This document shows, piece by piece, positions 1 to 9,677 of a stretch of DNA of 64,000 nucleotides. Under the pieces are notes generated by a model, which saw only the letters and a list, made by a program, of their open reading frames with translations, was not told the DNA's origin and did not search any database. How positions within the stretch are numbered: the first letter of the stretch is position 1; every line of letters starts with the position of its first letter. The position numbers and the translations under genes are program-made. Origin of the DNA: Natrinema sp. SYSU A 869 (GTDB lineage: Archaea; Halobacteriota; Halobacteria; Halobacteriales; Natrialbaceae); NCBI RefSeq assembly GCF_019879105.1, contig NZ_CP082249.1, positions 1,240,001 to 1,304,000 of the forward strand, read 5' to 3'.

Positions 1-112
1 CTGCCCGAAACGACCGACGCTCCGGTAGCGACGTCTCCCCGTTCACGAACCGGGAGCGGCGGTGTTTACCGGTGACTGCCGCCACGGTGGACAGCAGGAC
101 CCGACGAACAAG

Positions 113-1321
113 TCAGCAGTTCGCCGAGAGCGTGATCCGATCGATATCGGTCGCTCCGTCGTCGTCGACGACGCGTAACGCGACCGGATGGTCGCCGTTC
201 GCACTGATCGTCACCTCGATCGTCTCGCCAGCCTCGTCGAACGAGCCGTCGTCACCGACGCACCACTCGTAGTCCACTAGTTCGCCGTCCGGATCGCGCG
301 ACTGCGAGGCATCGAGCGTGACCGTCTGACCCGGCTCGAGAACCGTTTCCGTCGCCGACGTCGGACGGGTCTCGATCCGTGCAATCGGTGACTCCGCCGT
401 CGGGCTCTCGTCACCGTCGGTACTGTCGTCGACTGGCTCTTCGGGTTCAGGCTCGGGCTCGGATTCCGCTGGCTCGTCGTCAACCGGTTCTTCGGACGGA
501 CTGCTGCCGTCGGCGTCGTCGAGCAGGAGTTCGTCTTCGAAGAGTCGCTCGACGATTGCCGTGTGCCACTGGACGCGGGTCTCGAGTTCGACGCCAGTCG
601 AGAGGGTCTCCGCCAGGAACCCATCGGCGTCCAGATCGCGGGCGGCCTTGTGAGCGAGCAGGCCGGCCGGGTCGGTGTCAGGTTTGGAGAAGGGGCCGGT
701 CTCGAACGCGAGGGCGGGATCGTCGACGTAGTTTCTGGTGACGTAGTTGGTGGCGTCCGTAGCGGCGTCGTCCGCTTCGTTGCCGCCTGAGTGGAATATC
801 GCCTGCCCGACGCCATCCATGGGATCTCCCGCGTAGATACCCGTCGACTCGTGAAGATCGATCAGTATGTCGGGATCGTACTCGCTGATGACGTCCCAAA
901 GTTCCCGCGCGAGCTGCGTTTCCGGCGTCTCCCCCTCGGGGAACTGCCGATTGAGGTTGTTCCCCTCATCATCGTTTCTGGTCCCGCGCTCGATCGCGAC
1001 AGCGTTGGCCTCGGGAATCGTCACGAGCGTCCCGGCGTCGATCGTCAAATCAGCGATCCGGCCTGCCGCCGTGTAGCCCGCGACCTCGTTCCCGTGCATT
1101 CCGCCGACGACGACGGCCGTCGGACCTTCGGTGTCCGCGGTCGTCACGTACACCGTTGTCTCTTCGTCCGTTCCCTCGCGAATGACGATGGAGTCCCGAC
1201 TGACGCCCTCGCTGTCGTTCTGGGCCGTGTCGCCAACGACGCTGGCGACGCTGGTACTGATAAGTGTACAACCGGCTGTGGCAGCCAATATAGATCGTCG
1301 TGAGAGTGTATCGCGTCTCAT
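113..1321 (-). CDS. Secreted M14-family (succinylglutamate desuccinylase/aspartoacylase-like) protein with C-terminal PKD domain
   Basis: 402 aa. The start at 1321 puts a Tat-type signal (RR at residues 8-9, then a hydrophobic stretch) at the N terminus; the frame stays open upstream, but that part is not protein-like. HGNE at residues 76-79 and DLHES near 155-159 match the zinc-binding His-x-x-Glu and later His of the AstE/AspA branch of M14 hydrolases. A linker rich in Glu, Pro and Asp (about 270-310) leads to a PKD-like beta-sandwich of about 85 aa with the TLDASQSRDPDG signature. Inference: an extracellular zinc hydrolase or deacylase held at the cell surface by its PKD domain. The substrate cannot be read from sequence. 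It lies beside glycan genes, so a role in surface-polymer modification is possible. Confidence 0.8.
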   Translation of the reverse strand: MRRDTLSRRSILAATAGCTLISTSVASVVGDTAQNDSEGVSRDSIVIREGTDEETTVYVTTADTEGPTAVVVGGMHGNEVAGYTAAGRIADLTIDAGTLVTIPEANAVAIERGTRNDDEGNNLNRQFPEGETPETQLARELWDVISEYDPDILIDLHESTGIYAGDPMDGVGQAIFHSGGNEADDAATDATNYVTRNYVDDPALAFETGPFSKPDTDPAGLLAHKAARDLDADGFLAETLSTGVELETRVQWHTAIVERLFEDELLLDDADGSSPSEEPVDDEPAESEPEPEPEEPVDDSTDGDESPTAESPIARIETRPTSATETVLEPGQTVTLDASQSRDPDGELVDYEWCVGDDGSFDEAGETIEVTISANGDHPVALRVVDDDGATDIDRITLSANC

Positions 1322-1469
1322 CCGTCCGTTCCGTCGGTGTCGGTCGGTTTTACTACAGGTACAATAACCGGCGGAAACGGTATTGTTCCGCTTTTGCAAC
1401 AGTCTGCGTCGATAGAATGCGCTTCCCAGTCGTTTCAGAGCGGAAACGACCGGCGGAGAACCGGTGTAC

Positions 1470-2444
1470 TCACCGGGAAAGTACACGCCGACCGAGTGTC
1501 GTCGCGATGAGCAGGACGACGAGCATCGCGACGACTGGACGCGGCCGCCGTCGAACGCCGGCAATGGCGACCCAGCCGACACCAGGATACGCCCGCGGCG
1601 ACGCTGCGGCCTTGCGGAAGTGCCACGCGCCACGCAGGAACTGTCCATCCGCGAAGTACCGCTTCGCGATGACGAGTTCGTGGCTCGAGCGGATCTCGTA
1701 CCCCTGGTCCTCGAAGCGATCGATCTCGGCCTCGTACGCCGAGCGGTACTGCTCGCTCGCGTTCGCAACGATGGCCGCCGACGGGTGGCCGGTATCCTCG
1801 CGGCGGACGAGCACCTCGTCGACGTAGGCGAGTTTCCCGTGTTCGAGCACACGCAGGCAGAATTCCGGGTCCTGGAACCGGTCGAGTTCCTCGTCGAAGC
1901 CGCCGGCGTCTCTGGCGACTTCGGTCCGGACGAGCAGCGTCGAGCCAGCTCCCGGTTGGACGTTGTCCGCGAGAATCTCGCCAATCAGTTCCTCGTTCCC
2001 TTCCTGCGTCGGCTCGTCGTCCCCTCGAGCAAGGACGGCTGCGGCGGCCGAGCGGAGCCAGCCGCTCGTTCCGGACAGGTCGTACGCCGAATCACAGTAG
2101 GCACCGACCCAGTCGCTCGAGCGATCCGCAAGGACCGCGAACTGGCGCTCGAGTTTCTCGGGGTGCCACTCGTCGTCCGAGTCGAGGAAGGCGACGTACT
2201 CCCCACGTGCGTGTTCAAGTCCCGTGTTCCGAGCGACGTTTGCGCCTTGGTTGGTCGCGTGCACGACCGGCCGAACCCGCGGGTCATCGTAGGCGGCCAG
2301 CACCGACTCGGTGTTGTCGGTCGAGCCGTCATCGACGACGACCACTTCGAGGTCGTCGACCGTCTGTTCGAGCGCGCTGTCGATCGCACTCGGAAGCGTC
2401 GCCGCTCTGTTGTACGTCGGGATGATGACGCTGACGCGAGTCAT
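1470..2444 (-). CDS. Family 2 glycosyltransferase with C-terminal membrane segment
   Basis: The N terminus reads RVSVIIPTYNR, followed by VVVVDDGSTDNT and FLDSDDEWHP, which are the nucleotide-sugar and DxD-type metal motifs of a GT-A fold GT2 enzyme. A hydrophobic segment at the extreme C terminus suggests membrane association. Start at 2444 is preferred over an in-frame ATG at 2465, because a TATA-like box at 2470-2480 lies about 26-35 nt upstream and the protein then begins right at the GT2 fold. It is divergent from the deacetylase at 2623. Likely role: adding a sugar to a lipid-linked surface glycan; the sugar is unknown. Confidence 0.85.
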   Translation of the reverse strand: MTRVSVIIPTYNRAATLPSAIDSALEQTVDDLEVVVVDDGSTDNTESVLAAYDDPRVRPVVHATNQGANVARNTGLEHARGEYVAFLDSDDEWHPEKLERQFAVLADRSSDWVGAYCDSAYDLSGTSGWLRSAAAAVLARGDDEPTQEGNEELIGEILADNVQPGAGSTLLVRTEVARDAGGFDEELDRFQDPEFCLRVLEHGKLAYVDEVLVRREDTGHPSAAIVANASEQYRSAYEAEIDRFEDQGYEIRSSHELVIAKRYFADGQFLRGAWHFRKAAASPRAYPGVGWVAIAGVRRRPRPVVAMLVVLLIATTLGRRVLSR

Positions 2445-2469
2445 TTCCAGGTACTTCCGGCGCATCTCG

Positions 2470-2480
2470 GATTATTATCG
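2470..2480 (-). promoter_or_regulatory. TATA-like promoter element for the GT2 gene
   Basis: Reads GATAATAAT on the minus strand in otherwise GC-rich DNA, centred about 30 nt before the ATG at 2444. This fits a leaderless haloarchaeal transcript and helps choose that start. Confidence 0.4.
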
Positions 2481-2586
2481 CCTGGATAACCGTCACGCCC
2501 TGGCATCACCGGTCGATGACTCGAACGGTCGACGCCGTGGCGTTCTCGAGCCGCATGGCTCGATCAGCGATGAGCGACTACCCTCC

Positions 2587-2597
2587 GTATAAGAAAG
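2587..2597 (+). promoter_or_regulatory. TATA-like promoter element for the deacetylase gene
   Basis: GTATAAGAAA lies 26-36 nt before the ATG at 2623, the spacing expected for a leaderless archaeal transcript. Confidence 0.45.
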
Positions 2598-2622
2598 AGC
2601 GAACGGTTCGTCGACGCGGTCA

Positions 2623-3888
2623 ATGACGAATCGAAACCGACGATCGTTCGTAACCACGGTCGCAGCGGCCGGAACGTTCGGGCTCGCTGGCTGCCTCTCG
2701 CGAGTGCGCGAGTGGCGTAGTGGAAGCGGCGAGCCGACATCGGTCCAGTCGGGAGACGAGACCGCCGCGTCCGGAACCGGTAGCCGTCCGGACCTTCCAG
2801 GGGAATCGATCGACCACTTTGAGGACCTCGACGGATGGACGTCACTGATCGACGGCGGCGAACTCGAGGCCGGGACGGACGATCCGTACGCCGGATCGCA
2901 GTCAGCTCACCTCACGGCATCCGAAGAGACCGAGTACGCGGCCGTCTACAGGTCGGTTCCTGACGGACTGGATCTGAGCAACAAGGCCCTCTCGCTGGCT
3001 GTCGCCTTTAGCGGTCGCGACCAGCTTCACCTCACGCTCGAGCTGTTCGCACCGAACTCGCGCAATGTTCACGCCATGCAGCGAACGCTCACCGGACCCG
3101 CCGATCGGTGGGTACGCGTCGACTTCGGGACCGACCGAATCGATGCCCAGCCGGATCTCACGGACGTGCGTCAGATCAGGCTAATCGCCCGCCGGCGCGG
3201 TGACTCGACCGGATCGATCGACTGTCGAGTCGACGACCTCCGGGCGGTCGACCGGCCCGAAACGGGAACTGTCGTGTTGCTGTTCGACGGGACTCTCGAG
3301 AGCCATCACGCGAACGCCCTCGAATACATGGAATCGTACGGCTTCGCGGGCGTCGAAGCGGTCATCCCCGAAGCCATCGATGGGGGCAACAGACTCTCGC
3401 TCGAGCAACTCGGCGAGCTGGACGATGCGGGCTGGGACCTGGCGTCCCGTCCGCGAACCGGCTCGCAGTTCCTCCACGAGTTCTCGCCCGAGCAGCAAGA
3501 GGGGATGATTCAGCGGACGAAAATGTTCCTCGAGGAGCGCGGCTTCGAGGACGGCGCGAAGCATTTCGTCACACCGCGGAACGTGCTCGGGTCGACGGCC
3601 AACGACCTCGTCCGGGAGTATCACGAACAGGCCTTCCGGTTCGGCGGCGGCCCGAACGGGTTGCCACTGACCGACCCACACAATGTCGGGTTCTTCGCCG
3701 GCGATGCGGGCGACGAGACGAAAACGTACGTCGACTACGCCGCTGAGTACGGTCAGCTCGCCGTCTTGCACTTCGAACACATCGGCGAGAACGGCATGAG
3801 CGAGCGAGCGTTCGAGGCACTGCTCGAATACATCGATTCGCGGAACGTCGACGTCGTCACCGCTACCGAATTGCTGGAGCAATCATGA
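2623..3888 (+). CDS. Polysaccharide deacetylase (NodB)-like Tat lipoprotein
   Basis: 421 aa. The N terminus has an RR motif (residues 6-7), a hydrophobic core and the lipobox LAGC with Cys24, so it is a probable Tat-exported lipoprotein. Residues about 55-200 form a beta-sandwich-like region. The C-terminal half begins VVLLFDGT and has the spacing of a CE4/NodB barrel, but the usual TFDD metal pair reads FDGT and the canonical HxxxH is not obvious. It may be a divergent or inactive member. It precedes and is apparently co-transcribed with the glycosyltransferase at 3959. Family assignment is moderate; the role in surface-glycan trimming is inference. Confidence 0.7.
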   Translation: MTNRNRRSFVTTVAAAGTFGLAGCLSRVREWRSGSGEPTSVQSGDETAASGTGSRPDLPGESIDHFEDLDGWTSLIDGGELEAGTDDPYAGSQSAHLTASEETEYAAVYRSVPDGLDLSNKALSLAVAFSGRDQLHLTLELFAPNSRNVHAMQRTLTGPADRWVRVDFGTDRIDAQPDLTDVRQIRLIARRRGDSTGSIDCRVDDLRAVDRPETGTVVLLFDGTLESHHANALEYMESYGFAGVEAVIPEAIDGGNRLSLEQLGELDDAGWDLASRPRTGSQFLHEFSPEQQEGMIQRTKMFLEERGFEDGAKHFVTPRNVLGSTANDLVREYHEQAFRFGGGPNGLPLTDPHNVGFFAGDAGDETKTYVDYAAEYGQLAVLHFEHIGENGMSERAFEALLEYIDSRNVDVVTATELLEQS

Positions 3889-3959
3889 TCGAGACCGACT
3901 TGAACACCTCGGATAGCACCGTCGTCGATCGCGCCGCCATGACCGGAGGTGACCGCTGA
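3885..3959 (+). CDS. Possible 24-aa linking ORF between deacetylase and glycosyltransferase
   Basis: A 24-codon frame whose ATG overlaps the upstream stop (ATGA at 3885-3888) and whose TGA overlaps the next gene's ATG (TGATG at 3957-3961). It also contains the GGAGGTG that serves as ribosome-binding site for the glycosyltransferase. No recognisable domain. It may be a coupling peptide or chance. Confidence 0.25.
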   Translation: MIETDLNTSDSTVVDRAAMTGGDR

Positions 3960-5032
3960 TGTACCGGGGCACGAGCGTCGGCGTCGTGATTCCCGCCTAC
4001 AACGAGGAAGGGTTCGTCGGCGACGTGATCCGCGAGATGCCTGCGTACGTCGATCGAATCTACGCGATCGACGACCGGTCGACGGACGGCACTCGGGACG
4101 AAATCCTCGAGGCTGCACGGGAGGACGCAAGCGAGAGCGGGATCGGCGAACGCCGTGCCAGCGAGAACGAGACCGTCGAACAGCTCGTGGCCGACGGTGG
4201 TGCGTCTACACTGGCAAGCCGAGCGACGGTCCGCGACACCATTGGTCGGGTCGTCCCGATCGAGCATCGCGAGAACCGCGGTGCCGGCGGTGCGATCAAG
4301 ACCGGCTATCTTGCCGCGCTCGCGGACGGGGTGGACGCGACGGTCACCGTCGACGCGGACGGTCAGATGGATCTCTCCCAGATGCAGCGGCTCCTCGACC
4401 CGATCGTCGAGGGCGAGGCCGATTACGCGAAGGGGAACCGGCTCCTGTCCCGGGAGTATCGAGCGGCCATGCCGCGGTTTCGGTTCATCGGTAACACGAC
4501 CCTGACATTCCTGACGAAGATCGCGTCCGGGTACTGGAAGACGATGGACCCCCAAAACGGGTATACGGCGATCTCGCACGACGCGCTCGCGGCGATCGAC
4601 GTGCCGGCCCTCTACGAGTATTACGGCTACTGCAACGACCTGCTGGTCAAACTGAACGTCCACGGGATGCGCGTCGCCGACGTGGCGATGCCGGCCGTCT
4701 ACGGCGAGGAGGAGTCGAGTATCACGTACTCGCGATACATTCCGAAGGTGTCGCTGATGTTGCTGCGCAACTTCCTGTGGCGGCTGCAAACCAAATACCT
4801 CGTACTTGATTTCCACCCGCTCGCGCTGCTCTACCTGTTCGGAGCCGCGACGGCTTCGACCGCCGTTCTCGGTGCCGGAACGTCGCTGGTTTCCCTGCTC
4901 TCGAGCGGCGACGTTCCGGCCGTCCAGAGCGCGACGAGCCTGCTGCTGTTCGTCGCCGGAACCGCGTTCCTCCTGCTCGCAATGGTGTTCGACATGGCGG
5001 AGAGCGAACCCCTCGAGACACAGGTGCGATAG
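3959..5032 (+). CDS. Dolichol-phosphate mannosyltransferase-like GT2 glycosyltransferase
   Basis: 357 aa. VVIPAYNEE at the N terminus, IDDRSTDGT, ENRGAGGAIKTGY and VDADGQMD are the canonical motifs of the DPM/DPG synthase branch of GT2. Two hydrophobic helices at about residues 280-305 and 320-345 anchor the C terminus, a common layout in archaeal Agl-type enzymes. Residues about 50-90 form an acidic insertion not typical of the core. GGAGGTG at 3945-3951 is a good Shine-Dalgarno site 7 nt before the ATG, unusual here because most neighbours look leaderless; it suggests the gene is internal to an operon. Likely charges a polyprenyl phosphate with a sugar for glycan assembly. Confidence 0.88.
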   Translation: MYRGTSVGVVIPAYNEEGFVGDVIREMPAYVDRIYAIDDRSTDGTRDEILEAAREDASESGIGERRASENETVEQLVADGGASTLASRATVRDTIGRVVPIEHRENRGAGGAIKTGYLAALADGVDATVTVDADGQMDLSQMQRLLDPIVEGEADYAKGNRLLSREYRAAMPRFRFIGNTTLTFLTKIASGYWKTMDPQNGYTAISHDALAAIDVPALYEYYGYCNDLLVKLNVHGMRVADVAMPAVYGEEESSITYSRYIPKVSLMLLRNFLWRLQTKYLVLDFHPLALLYLFGAATASTAVLGAGTSLVSLLSSGDVPAVQSATSLLLFVAGTAFLLLAMVFDMAESEPLETQVR

Positions 5033-5210
5033 CGTCGTGGGTCGCAGCCGTCCCGGTTTCTGTCCGACTTTACCCCTCTAATTCTCCCCGCTAGCGGTGT
5101 TGTGGTGAGAGCAGGCTCATCTCGCTCGAGCGACGGCTGCGAAACGATAATGTCGGTCGACGGGGCGAGGAATGACGACTTTCGATTCGTCTCGCGTCGG
5201 GGAGCGACAC

Positions 5211-6833
5211 TCACACGCCGGAATCGAGTACTCCCAGTGCGAGCCCCGAGACGAGCAGGGACAGCCCGGCGACGAACAAGAGGATCTGCAACCAGTTACG
5301 ATTCGACCCATCGCTCCTGATGCCCGCAATTCGACTGGAGATCCCGTCCGCCGTCGACCCGATCGGGTCCGGAAACGCTGACAGCACCTCGAACGGTTCG
5401 GCGGGATCCAGTGCACCGATGAGGAGCGCGAACGTGACGAAGATCACGAATCCGACGGGCGGGACGACTGCGAGTGCGAGCCACGGGTTCGAGATCGCCG
5501 TCGAGAGAGCAACGATCGGAACCGCTGCGAGGATGGTCGTCAGAGCCGCGCGACCGAGCCGTGCGTCCGCGAGCGGATCGAAGCCGACGAGTCGAGCGCT
5601 CCAGCAGTGGAAGACGAACATCGACCCGTATCCGATGCTGGTCGCGACAGCCGCACCTTGCATCCCGTACCGCGGAATAAGGGCGGCGTTGAGTACCAGA
5701 TTGATCAGCGCCGCGCCGCCAGTGGCCACGACCGGATACCGGAGCGTCCCTTCCCCCTGTGAAACCGCGAGAACCGGTCGCGCGAGGGCGAAACCGAGTG
5801 CTCCGGGGAGCAACAGCAACAGGGGCGTGATCGCCGGCTCAGCCTCGGCACCGAAGTAGATCGGGACGGCGACGTCTGCCAGCGCCGCGAGCCCGACCGC
5901 CATAACGGCCGTCAGCAGAAACGTGTAGCGCGTCGTCCGTGAGACGAGCGCCGAAATCTTCCTGTAGCGGTTCTGTGACCACAGTTCCGACGTCGAGTGA
6001 ACGAACACCGTCTGAATCGCCATCGGAACGAACCAGAGGAACTCGGCGATCGTCAGTGCCGCTCGATAGTTACCAACCGCCGCGTCCGTCCGGAACCGAT
6101 GGAGCATCACGATGTCGATGTGATAGAGCGACATCAGCAGGAAAATCAGCGCGATACTCATCGAGTTGAACGTGAGCATCTCTCTCCGGGGAAACCGCTT
6201 CGACGGGCTGGTGAACACGCACGACAGCGGAATCCGTCGGTGGACGAGGAGGAGCCCGACCACGGCGACAAGGATGCTCGCGAACAGGTGGCCCGCGAGC
6301 GCTCCCATCACGCCGATGCCGACGTAGGTCAGCGGAATCGCGACCACGACGAAGCCGAGCTTATCGAGAACCTTGAGCGGTTCCGAGTACCGCTCGAGTC
6401 CGAATCCCATGAGCGTCTTCCGCGTGTAATCGCGAAACTGTGCCGAAATCACGAGCGCGGCAAGAACGTAGAAATACGTCGTCAGATCGGACCCGAACGC
6501 GAGGGAGACGATCCCGAATCGGGTCGCAGCTATCAGCAGGAGGGCCCCGATGATCGAGAGAAAGACCGCCAGCCGGAAGTAGAAGCCAACGACGTGCTCG
6601 CTCCAGTTCGCCGCGGCGCGGTCCTCTGCGAGGAATTTCCGGACTCCATCGGTAATCCCGGAACTGACGAAGATCATATAGATCGCAAAGACGGACAGCA
6701 AAAGCGAATACTCGCCGAACGCCGATGCGCCGAGAAATCGGTAGAGCAGCGGCGTTGAGAGCGCAGTGACGACGAGAACGACGACTTTCGCACTGACGAC
6801 CGAGACGACGCCGCTCGCAATACTTCTGTTCAC
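5211..6833 (-). CDS. Oligosaccharide flippase (Wzx/polysaccharide biosynthesis family)
   Basis: 540 aa with about 12-14 hydrophobic helices spread through the length and short polar loops, starting MNRSIASGVVSVVSAKVVV. This matches the MOP-superfamily Wzx flippases that move lipid-linked oligosaccharides across the membrane. It is convergent with the glycosyltransferase at 3959, consistent with one glycan cluster. The C-terminal region (residues about 470-540) has an extra pair of membrane segments after an amphipathic linker, which is more than the usual core. Substrate unknown. Confidence 0.88.
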   Translation of the reverse strand: MNRSIASGVVSVVSAKVVVLVVTALSTPLLYRFLGASAFGEYSLLLSVFAIYMIFVSSGITDGVRKFLAEDRAAANWSEHVVGFYFRLAVFLSIIGALLLIAATRFGIVSLAFGSDLTTYFYVLAALVISAQFRDYTRKTLMGFGLERYSEPLKVLDKLGFVVVAIPLTYVGIGVMGALAGHLFASILVAVVGLLLVHRRIPLSCVFTSPSKRFPRREMLTFNSMSIALIFLLMSLYHIDIVMLHRFRTDAAVGNYRAALTIAEFLWFVPMAIQTVFVHSTSELWSQNRYRKISALVSRTTRYTFLLTAVMAVGLAALADVAVPIYFGAEAEPAITPLLLLLPGALGFALARPVLAVSQGEGTLRYPVVATGGAALINLVLNAALIPRYGMQGAAVATSIGYGSMFVFHCWSARLVGFDPLADARLGRAALTTILAAVPIVALSTAISNPWLALAVVPPVGFVIFVTFALLIGALDPAEPFEVLSAFPDPIGSTADGISSRIAGIRSDGSNRNWLQILLFVAGLSLLVSGLALGVLDSGV

Positions 6834-7025
6834 GGCTTCCCCCTCGCACGTTCGAGCCGCCGATCGATAGGCCCGTTCGCCGACGATCGGTCGCGATCCG
6901 ACGTACTCACTGTAGTAGGCCCGTGGCGACAGCGTGGCGTTATTATACGGGCATTAAACGAACTCGAGAAGCGAATTTACGGTGAAGAAGGGGAGAACGA
7001 ACCTATATCGGCCGTCCAATGCCGA

Positions 7026-8675
7026 CTACTCGTACGTATTCTCCCAGGTCGTGACACCGCTCGCGCCAAGGTCACGAATCCCGCCGACCAACCGATTCTT
7101 CTTGAAGGTAGGATTCGTCGACGACGGATAGAGGCAGACGGCCTCATTACCGGTCGACGACTCGAGCGTCGAGTCACGAACGAGTATGCTGGATCCGAGG
7201 TCGACGTATGGATACTGACTGGCCCGCAGCTCGCTCTGGTAGACAGTCATATCCTCACCCGTGTTGACGATGGCGTTTCGATCCACTCCGTCACGTCCGT
7301 GCTGCGTGACGTCGACGTTACTGAACCGACAGTTATCCCGTTCACAGCGAATGCCGTCTCGGAAACCGCTGGCATCGCCTGCGCGCCCCGAAATCGTGAC
7401 GTGCTCTGTGAGGATCTGCTCGGTGCGGTCGCTGTCCTGAATCCAGAGCGGATAGCCGCCCGTGGTTTCGTGGGTGATCTCCGTGTCGACGATCGTCGCC
7501 TCACCGCACTCGGGCGAGAGGACAATCCCATGGTTGATGTCTTCTCCCTGGAGCTGCAGGCGAGTGGTATCGATTCGAGCGCTTTCGCAGGTATTCATCA
7601 CCGAAATCGCGTGGCTGGTCGGTTTGGGTGACGTGATCTCGACGGCAGCGCCGTAGATCTCCATGTTTCGACCGTTCTCGATTCGGATGCCACGCTGGGT
7701 CTTGTCCTCCGGCCGCGTCGAGTCAACTTTGACCGTCGGCCATCGAATTTCACTGTCTCGGCCGCCGACGCGAATGTTCGCACCGTTGCTGTTCCGATAG
7801 AGGCCCCCGTTGACGATGACCGTCCCGTTGCCGCCCGCCGCGTAGAGGCCGTTGTTTGGGAACCCGCCGAGCAAGCAGCGCCTGAACTCGAGCGTTCCCT
7901 CGTTTTCGTTCGCTTCGATGCCGATCGGGCCGCGCCAGCGGTTGCCTGCGTTCGGCGTATTGTTCACCCACGCGCCACCGTCCGGTGCTCGGAACCGTTC
8001 GACAATGCCTCGACCGTCGGGGTCGGTGACGTTGAACAGTCCCGGACCCCACGTCCCGCTGTCGTGGTACCCGTTGATCGTCACGTCGCGCACCTCGAGT
8101 CGGTCGTCGGCGTAGGCCTCGATCGTTCTGATCCCTGTATCAGGTGCCGTCTGATCGACGTCGAACCCCTCGAAGCGGAGCGTTCCCCCGGGACTGTACG
8201 AGACACCGAGACGGAACAGTCGATACTGTGGCCCGTTGAACTCGTGGTAGTCCGCCGGGATCAGCGTCGCGTTCTCGCCGACGACGCCGAAGTTATCGAA
8301 GCCCGTGAACCTGAACTGTTCGTCCATGTAATACTCCCCCTCGGGAAACACGAGCAGTGTATCGTCACTGCGGAGTTCTTCGAGAACGGGGGTGATCGAT
8401 TCGGTCCCAGTGTTATCCGCTCCCGCCTCGGTGACGTCTACGACGGTTCCGTAGTTGTCGTAGTAGTACCCGTAGGGCTCCGAGGATGCGCTGGCAGTCG
8501 AGGTCAGTCCGATTCCGGCGGCACATGCGGCCACAGCTCCTCCCAGGAACGTCCTTCGCGATCGTGTCTGCGAAGTCGACTCGTCGAGAGATGTCTGACT
8601 ATCTTGCCCGTCAGCCGACCGAGAACTACGAGAAACATCACGATTCGAGCGCTGCATACCACTTCGTTCCGACAT
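7026..8675 (-). CDS. Tat-exported right-handed parallel beta-helix protein
   Basis: 549 aa. An N-terminal Ser/Arg/Asp-rich leader is followed by RSRRTFLGGAVAACAAGIG, a twin-arginine signal ending near SASS. The mature part has serial short beta strands with turns rich in Asn and Gly (for example NNGLYAAGGNGTVIVNGG), the pattern of pectate-lyase-like solenoids. Such proteins are often polysaccharide lyases, epimerases or surface adhesins, and the nearby glycan genes support a carbohydrate substrate. No catalytic triad can be assigned by eye. An alternative start at 8657 (MQRSNRD) is possible: an AT-rich box near 8690 fits leaderless initiation there, while TTTAAAAG at about 8735-8742 fits the longer form. 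Confidence 0.78.
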   Translation of the reverse strand: MSERSGMQRSNRDVSRSSRSADGQDSQTSLDESTSQTRSRRTFLGGAVAACAAGIGLTSTASASSEPYGYYYDNYGTVVDVTEAGADNTGTESITPVLEELRSDDTLLVFPEGEYYMDEQFRFTGFDNFGVVGENATLIPADYHEFNGPQYRLFRLGVSYSPGGTLRFEGFDVDQTAPDTGIRTIEAYADDRLEVRDVTINGYHDSGTWGPGLFNVTDPDGRGIVERFRAPDGGAWVNNTPNAGNRWRGPIGIEANENEGTLEFRRCLLGGFPNNGLYAAGGNGTVIVNGGLYRNSNGANIRVGGRDSEIRWPTVKVDSTRPEDKTQRGIRIENGRNMEIYGAAVEITSPKPTSHAISVMNTCESARIDTTRLQLQGEDINHGIVLSPECGEATIVDTEITHETTGGYPLWIQDSDRTEQILTEHVTISGRAGDASGFRDGIRCERDNCRFSNVDVTQHGRDGVDRNAIVNTGEDMTVYQSELRASQYPYVDLGSSILVRDSTLESSTGNEAVCLYPSSTNPTFKKNRLVGGIRDLGASGVTTWENTYE

Positions 8676-8971
8676 TGAAATTCAATTTATTGTGAATGAT
8701 GGCGGGGACCAGTATCTATGGATTCGGATAGCAAGCTTTTAAACCCGAATCGCTAATCGGAATGCTCAGAACGGCCATCACGTTCCCGATTGACAGAACG
8801 GTTGTGCAAATTACAATCGGCCGTTCCGACCGCGATATCGTCGGTTTTTCAGCGTTCCAGATGGAGTTTTAATAGCCTGTTAAACACCTCATAGCCGGAA
8901 TCAACGTCCTTCGAGTGGTAATCCAACCGGGGGATTCAAGCGGCCCATAGGGGACTGTGAGTCGGTCAGGC

Positions 8972-9634
8972 TCATCCGTATTCATCAGGCGTGCGATCAT
9001 TCTCGAGCGTTGTGGCGATCAGTTCGGTGACGGCGCGCCGAATCCGCTGGGAGACCGCTGAATCCGAGATACCGAGCCGATCTGCGAGATCGTCCTGAGT
9101 GACTCGCCGCGGTACCTCGAAGTAGCCGGCGTAGTACGCCATCGTGAGGATCTCGTGCTGTCGTTCGGTCAGGGAGTAGGTTCGATCGTCGGTCGCCGAC
9201 GAGTCGTACAGCTGGTTCACGCGGAACGAGATGCCGCGGTCGCGACAGTGCACCCGGAACGCGGACAGCGCGTCCCGATCGGGGAGATGGACCCGTGCGA
9301 TCCAGCCCCCGTCGTCGCTCGTTACCGTGAAGACAAACAGCCCATACTCGACACAGCGATCAGGAACGATCTCGAGATCGCTATCGACGGCAATGCGATA
9401 GACCGTCCGGTTCTCGAACGTCGCGACGCGAGTCGAGTCCGAGACGGTCGGATCGGCAGCCATTGCGTCCTCGAGGGCCGCGTGCTCGTCGCTGAAGGCT
9501 GAAACGAACTGCAGGCGTCGCTCGCCGGTCGTCGTCCCGTACTCGTACCTGAGCGTAACGTCCGAACAGCGCTCTATCGTCGGGACTAACGGAAGCTCAT
9601 CGTGGACGAGGTGGACTGCTGCGATAAATCCCAT
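8972..9634 (-). CDS. HTH-10 (bacterio-opsin activator-type) transcriptional regulator
   Basis: 220 aa from the ATG at 9634. The C terminus contains YSLTERQHEILTMAYYAGYFEVPR, then DLADRLGISDSAVSQRIRRA, the hallmark HTH-10 DNA-binding domain of haloarchaeal Bat-like regulators. The N-terminal 140 aa form the usual associated sensor-like region. The frame stays open to 9706, but a TATA-like box at 9678-9686 lies inside that extension, so the shorter start is preferred; it also begins FIAAVHLVH, a typical family start. It sits between a beta-helix gene and a phosphatase-like gene and may regulate the surface-glycan cluster (inference). Confidence 0.85.
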   Translation of the reverse strand: MGFIAAVHLVHDELPLVPTIERCSDVTLRYEYGTTTGERRLQFVSAFSDEHAALEDAMAADPTVSDSTRVATFENRTVYRIAVDSDLEIVPDRCVEYGLFVFTVTSDDGGWIARVHLPDRDALSAFRVHCRDRGISFRVNQLYDSSATDDRTYSLTERQHEILTMAYYAGYFEVPRRVTQDDLADRLGISDSAVSQRIRRAVTELIATTLENDRTPDEYG

Positions 9635-9677
9635 TGCGATATCAATGTCGTATTCTATCGTCGGAACTAGCGGCCCA

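Noticed and set aside
1322-1984. Long upstream in-frame extension of the M14-like gene.
   Set aside because: Arg/Ser-rich frame overlaps the glycosyltransferase and lies before a clear Tat signal; the true start is 1321.
9573-9672. Near-identical 19-mers TCTATCGTCGG at 9573 and 9654 around the HTH-10 start, giving LVPTIE twice.
   Set aside because: Flanks do not match, so no duplication or regulatory repeat can be claimed.
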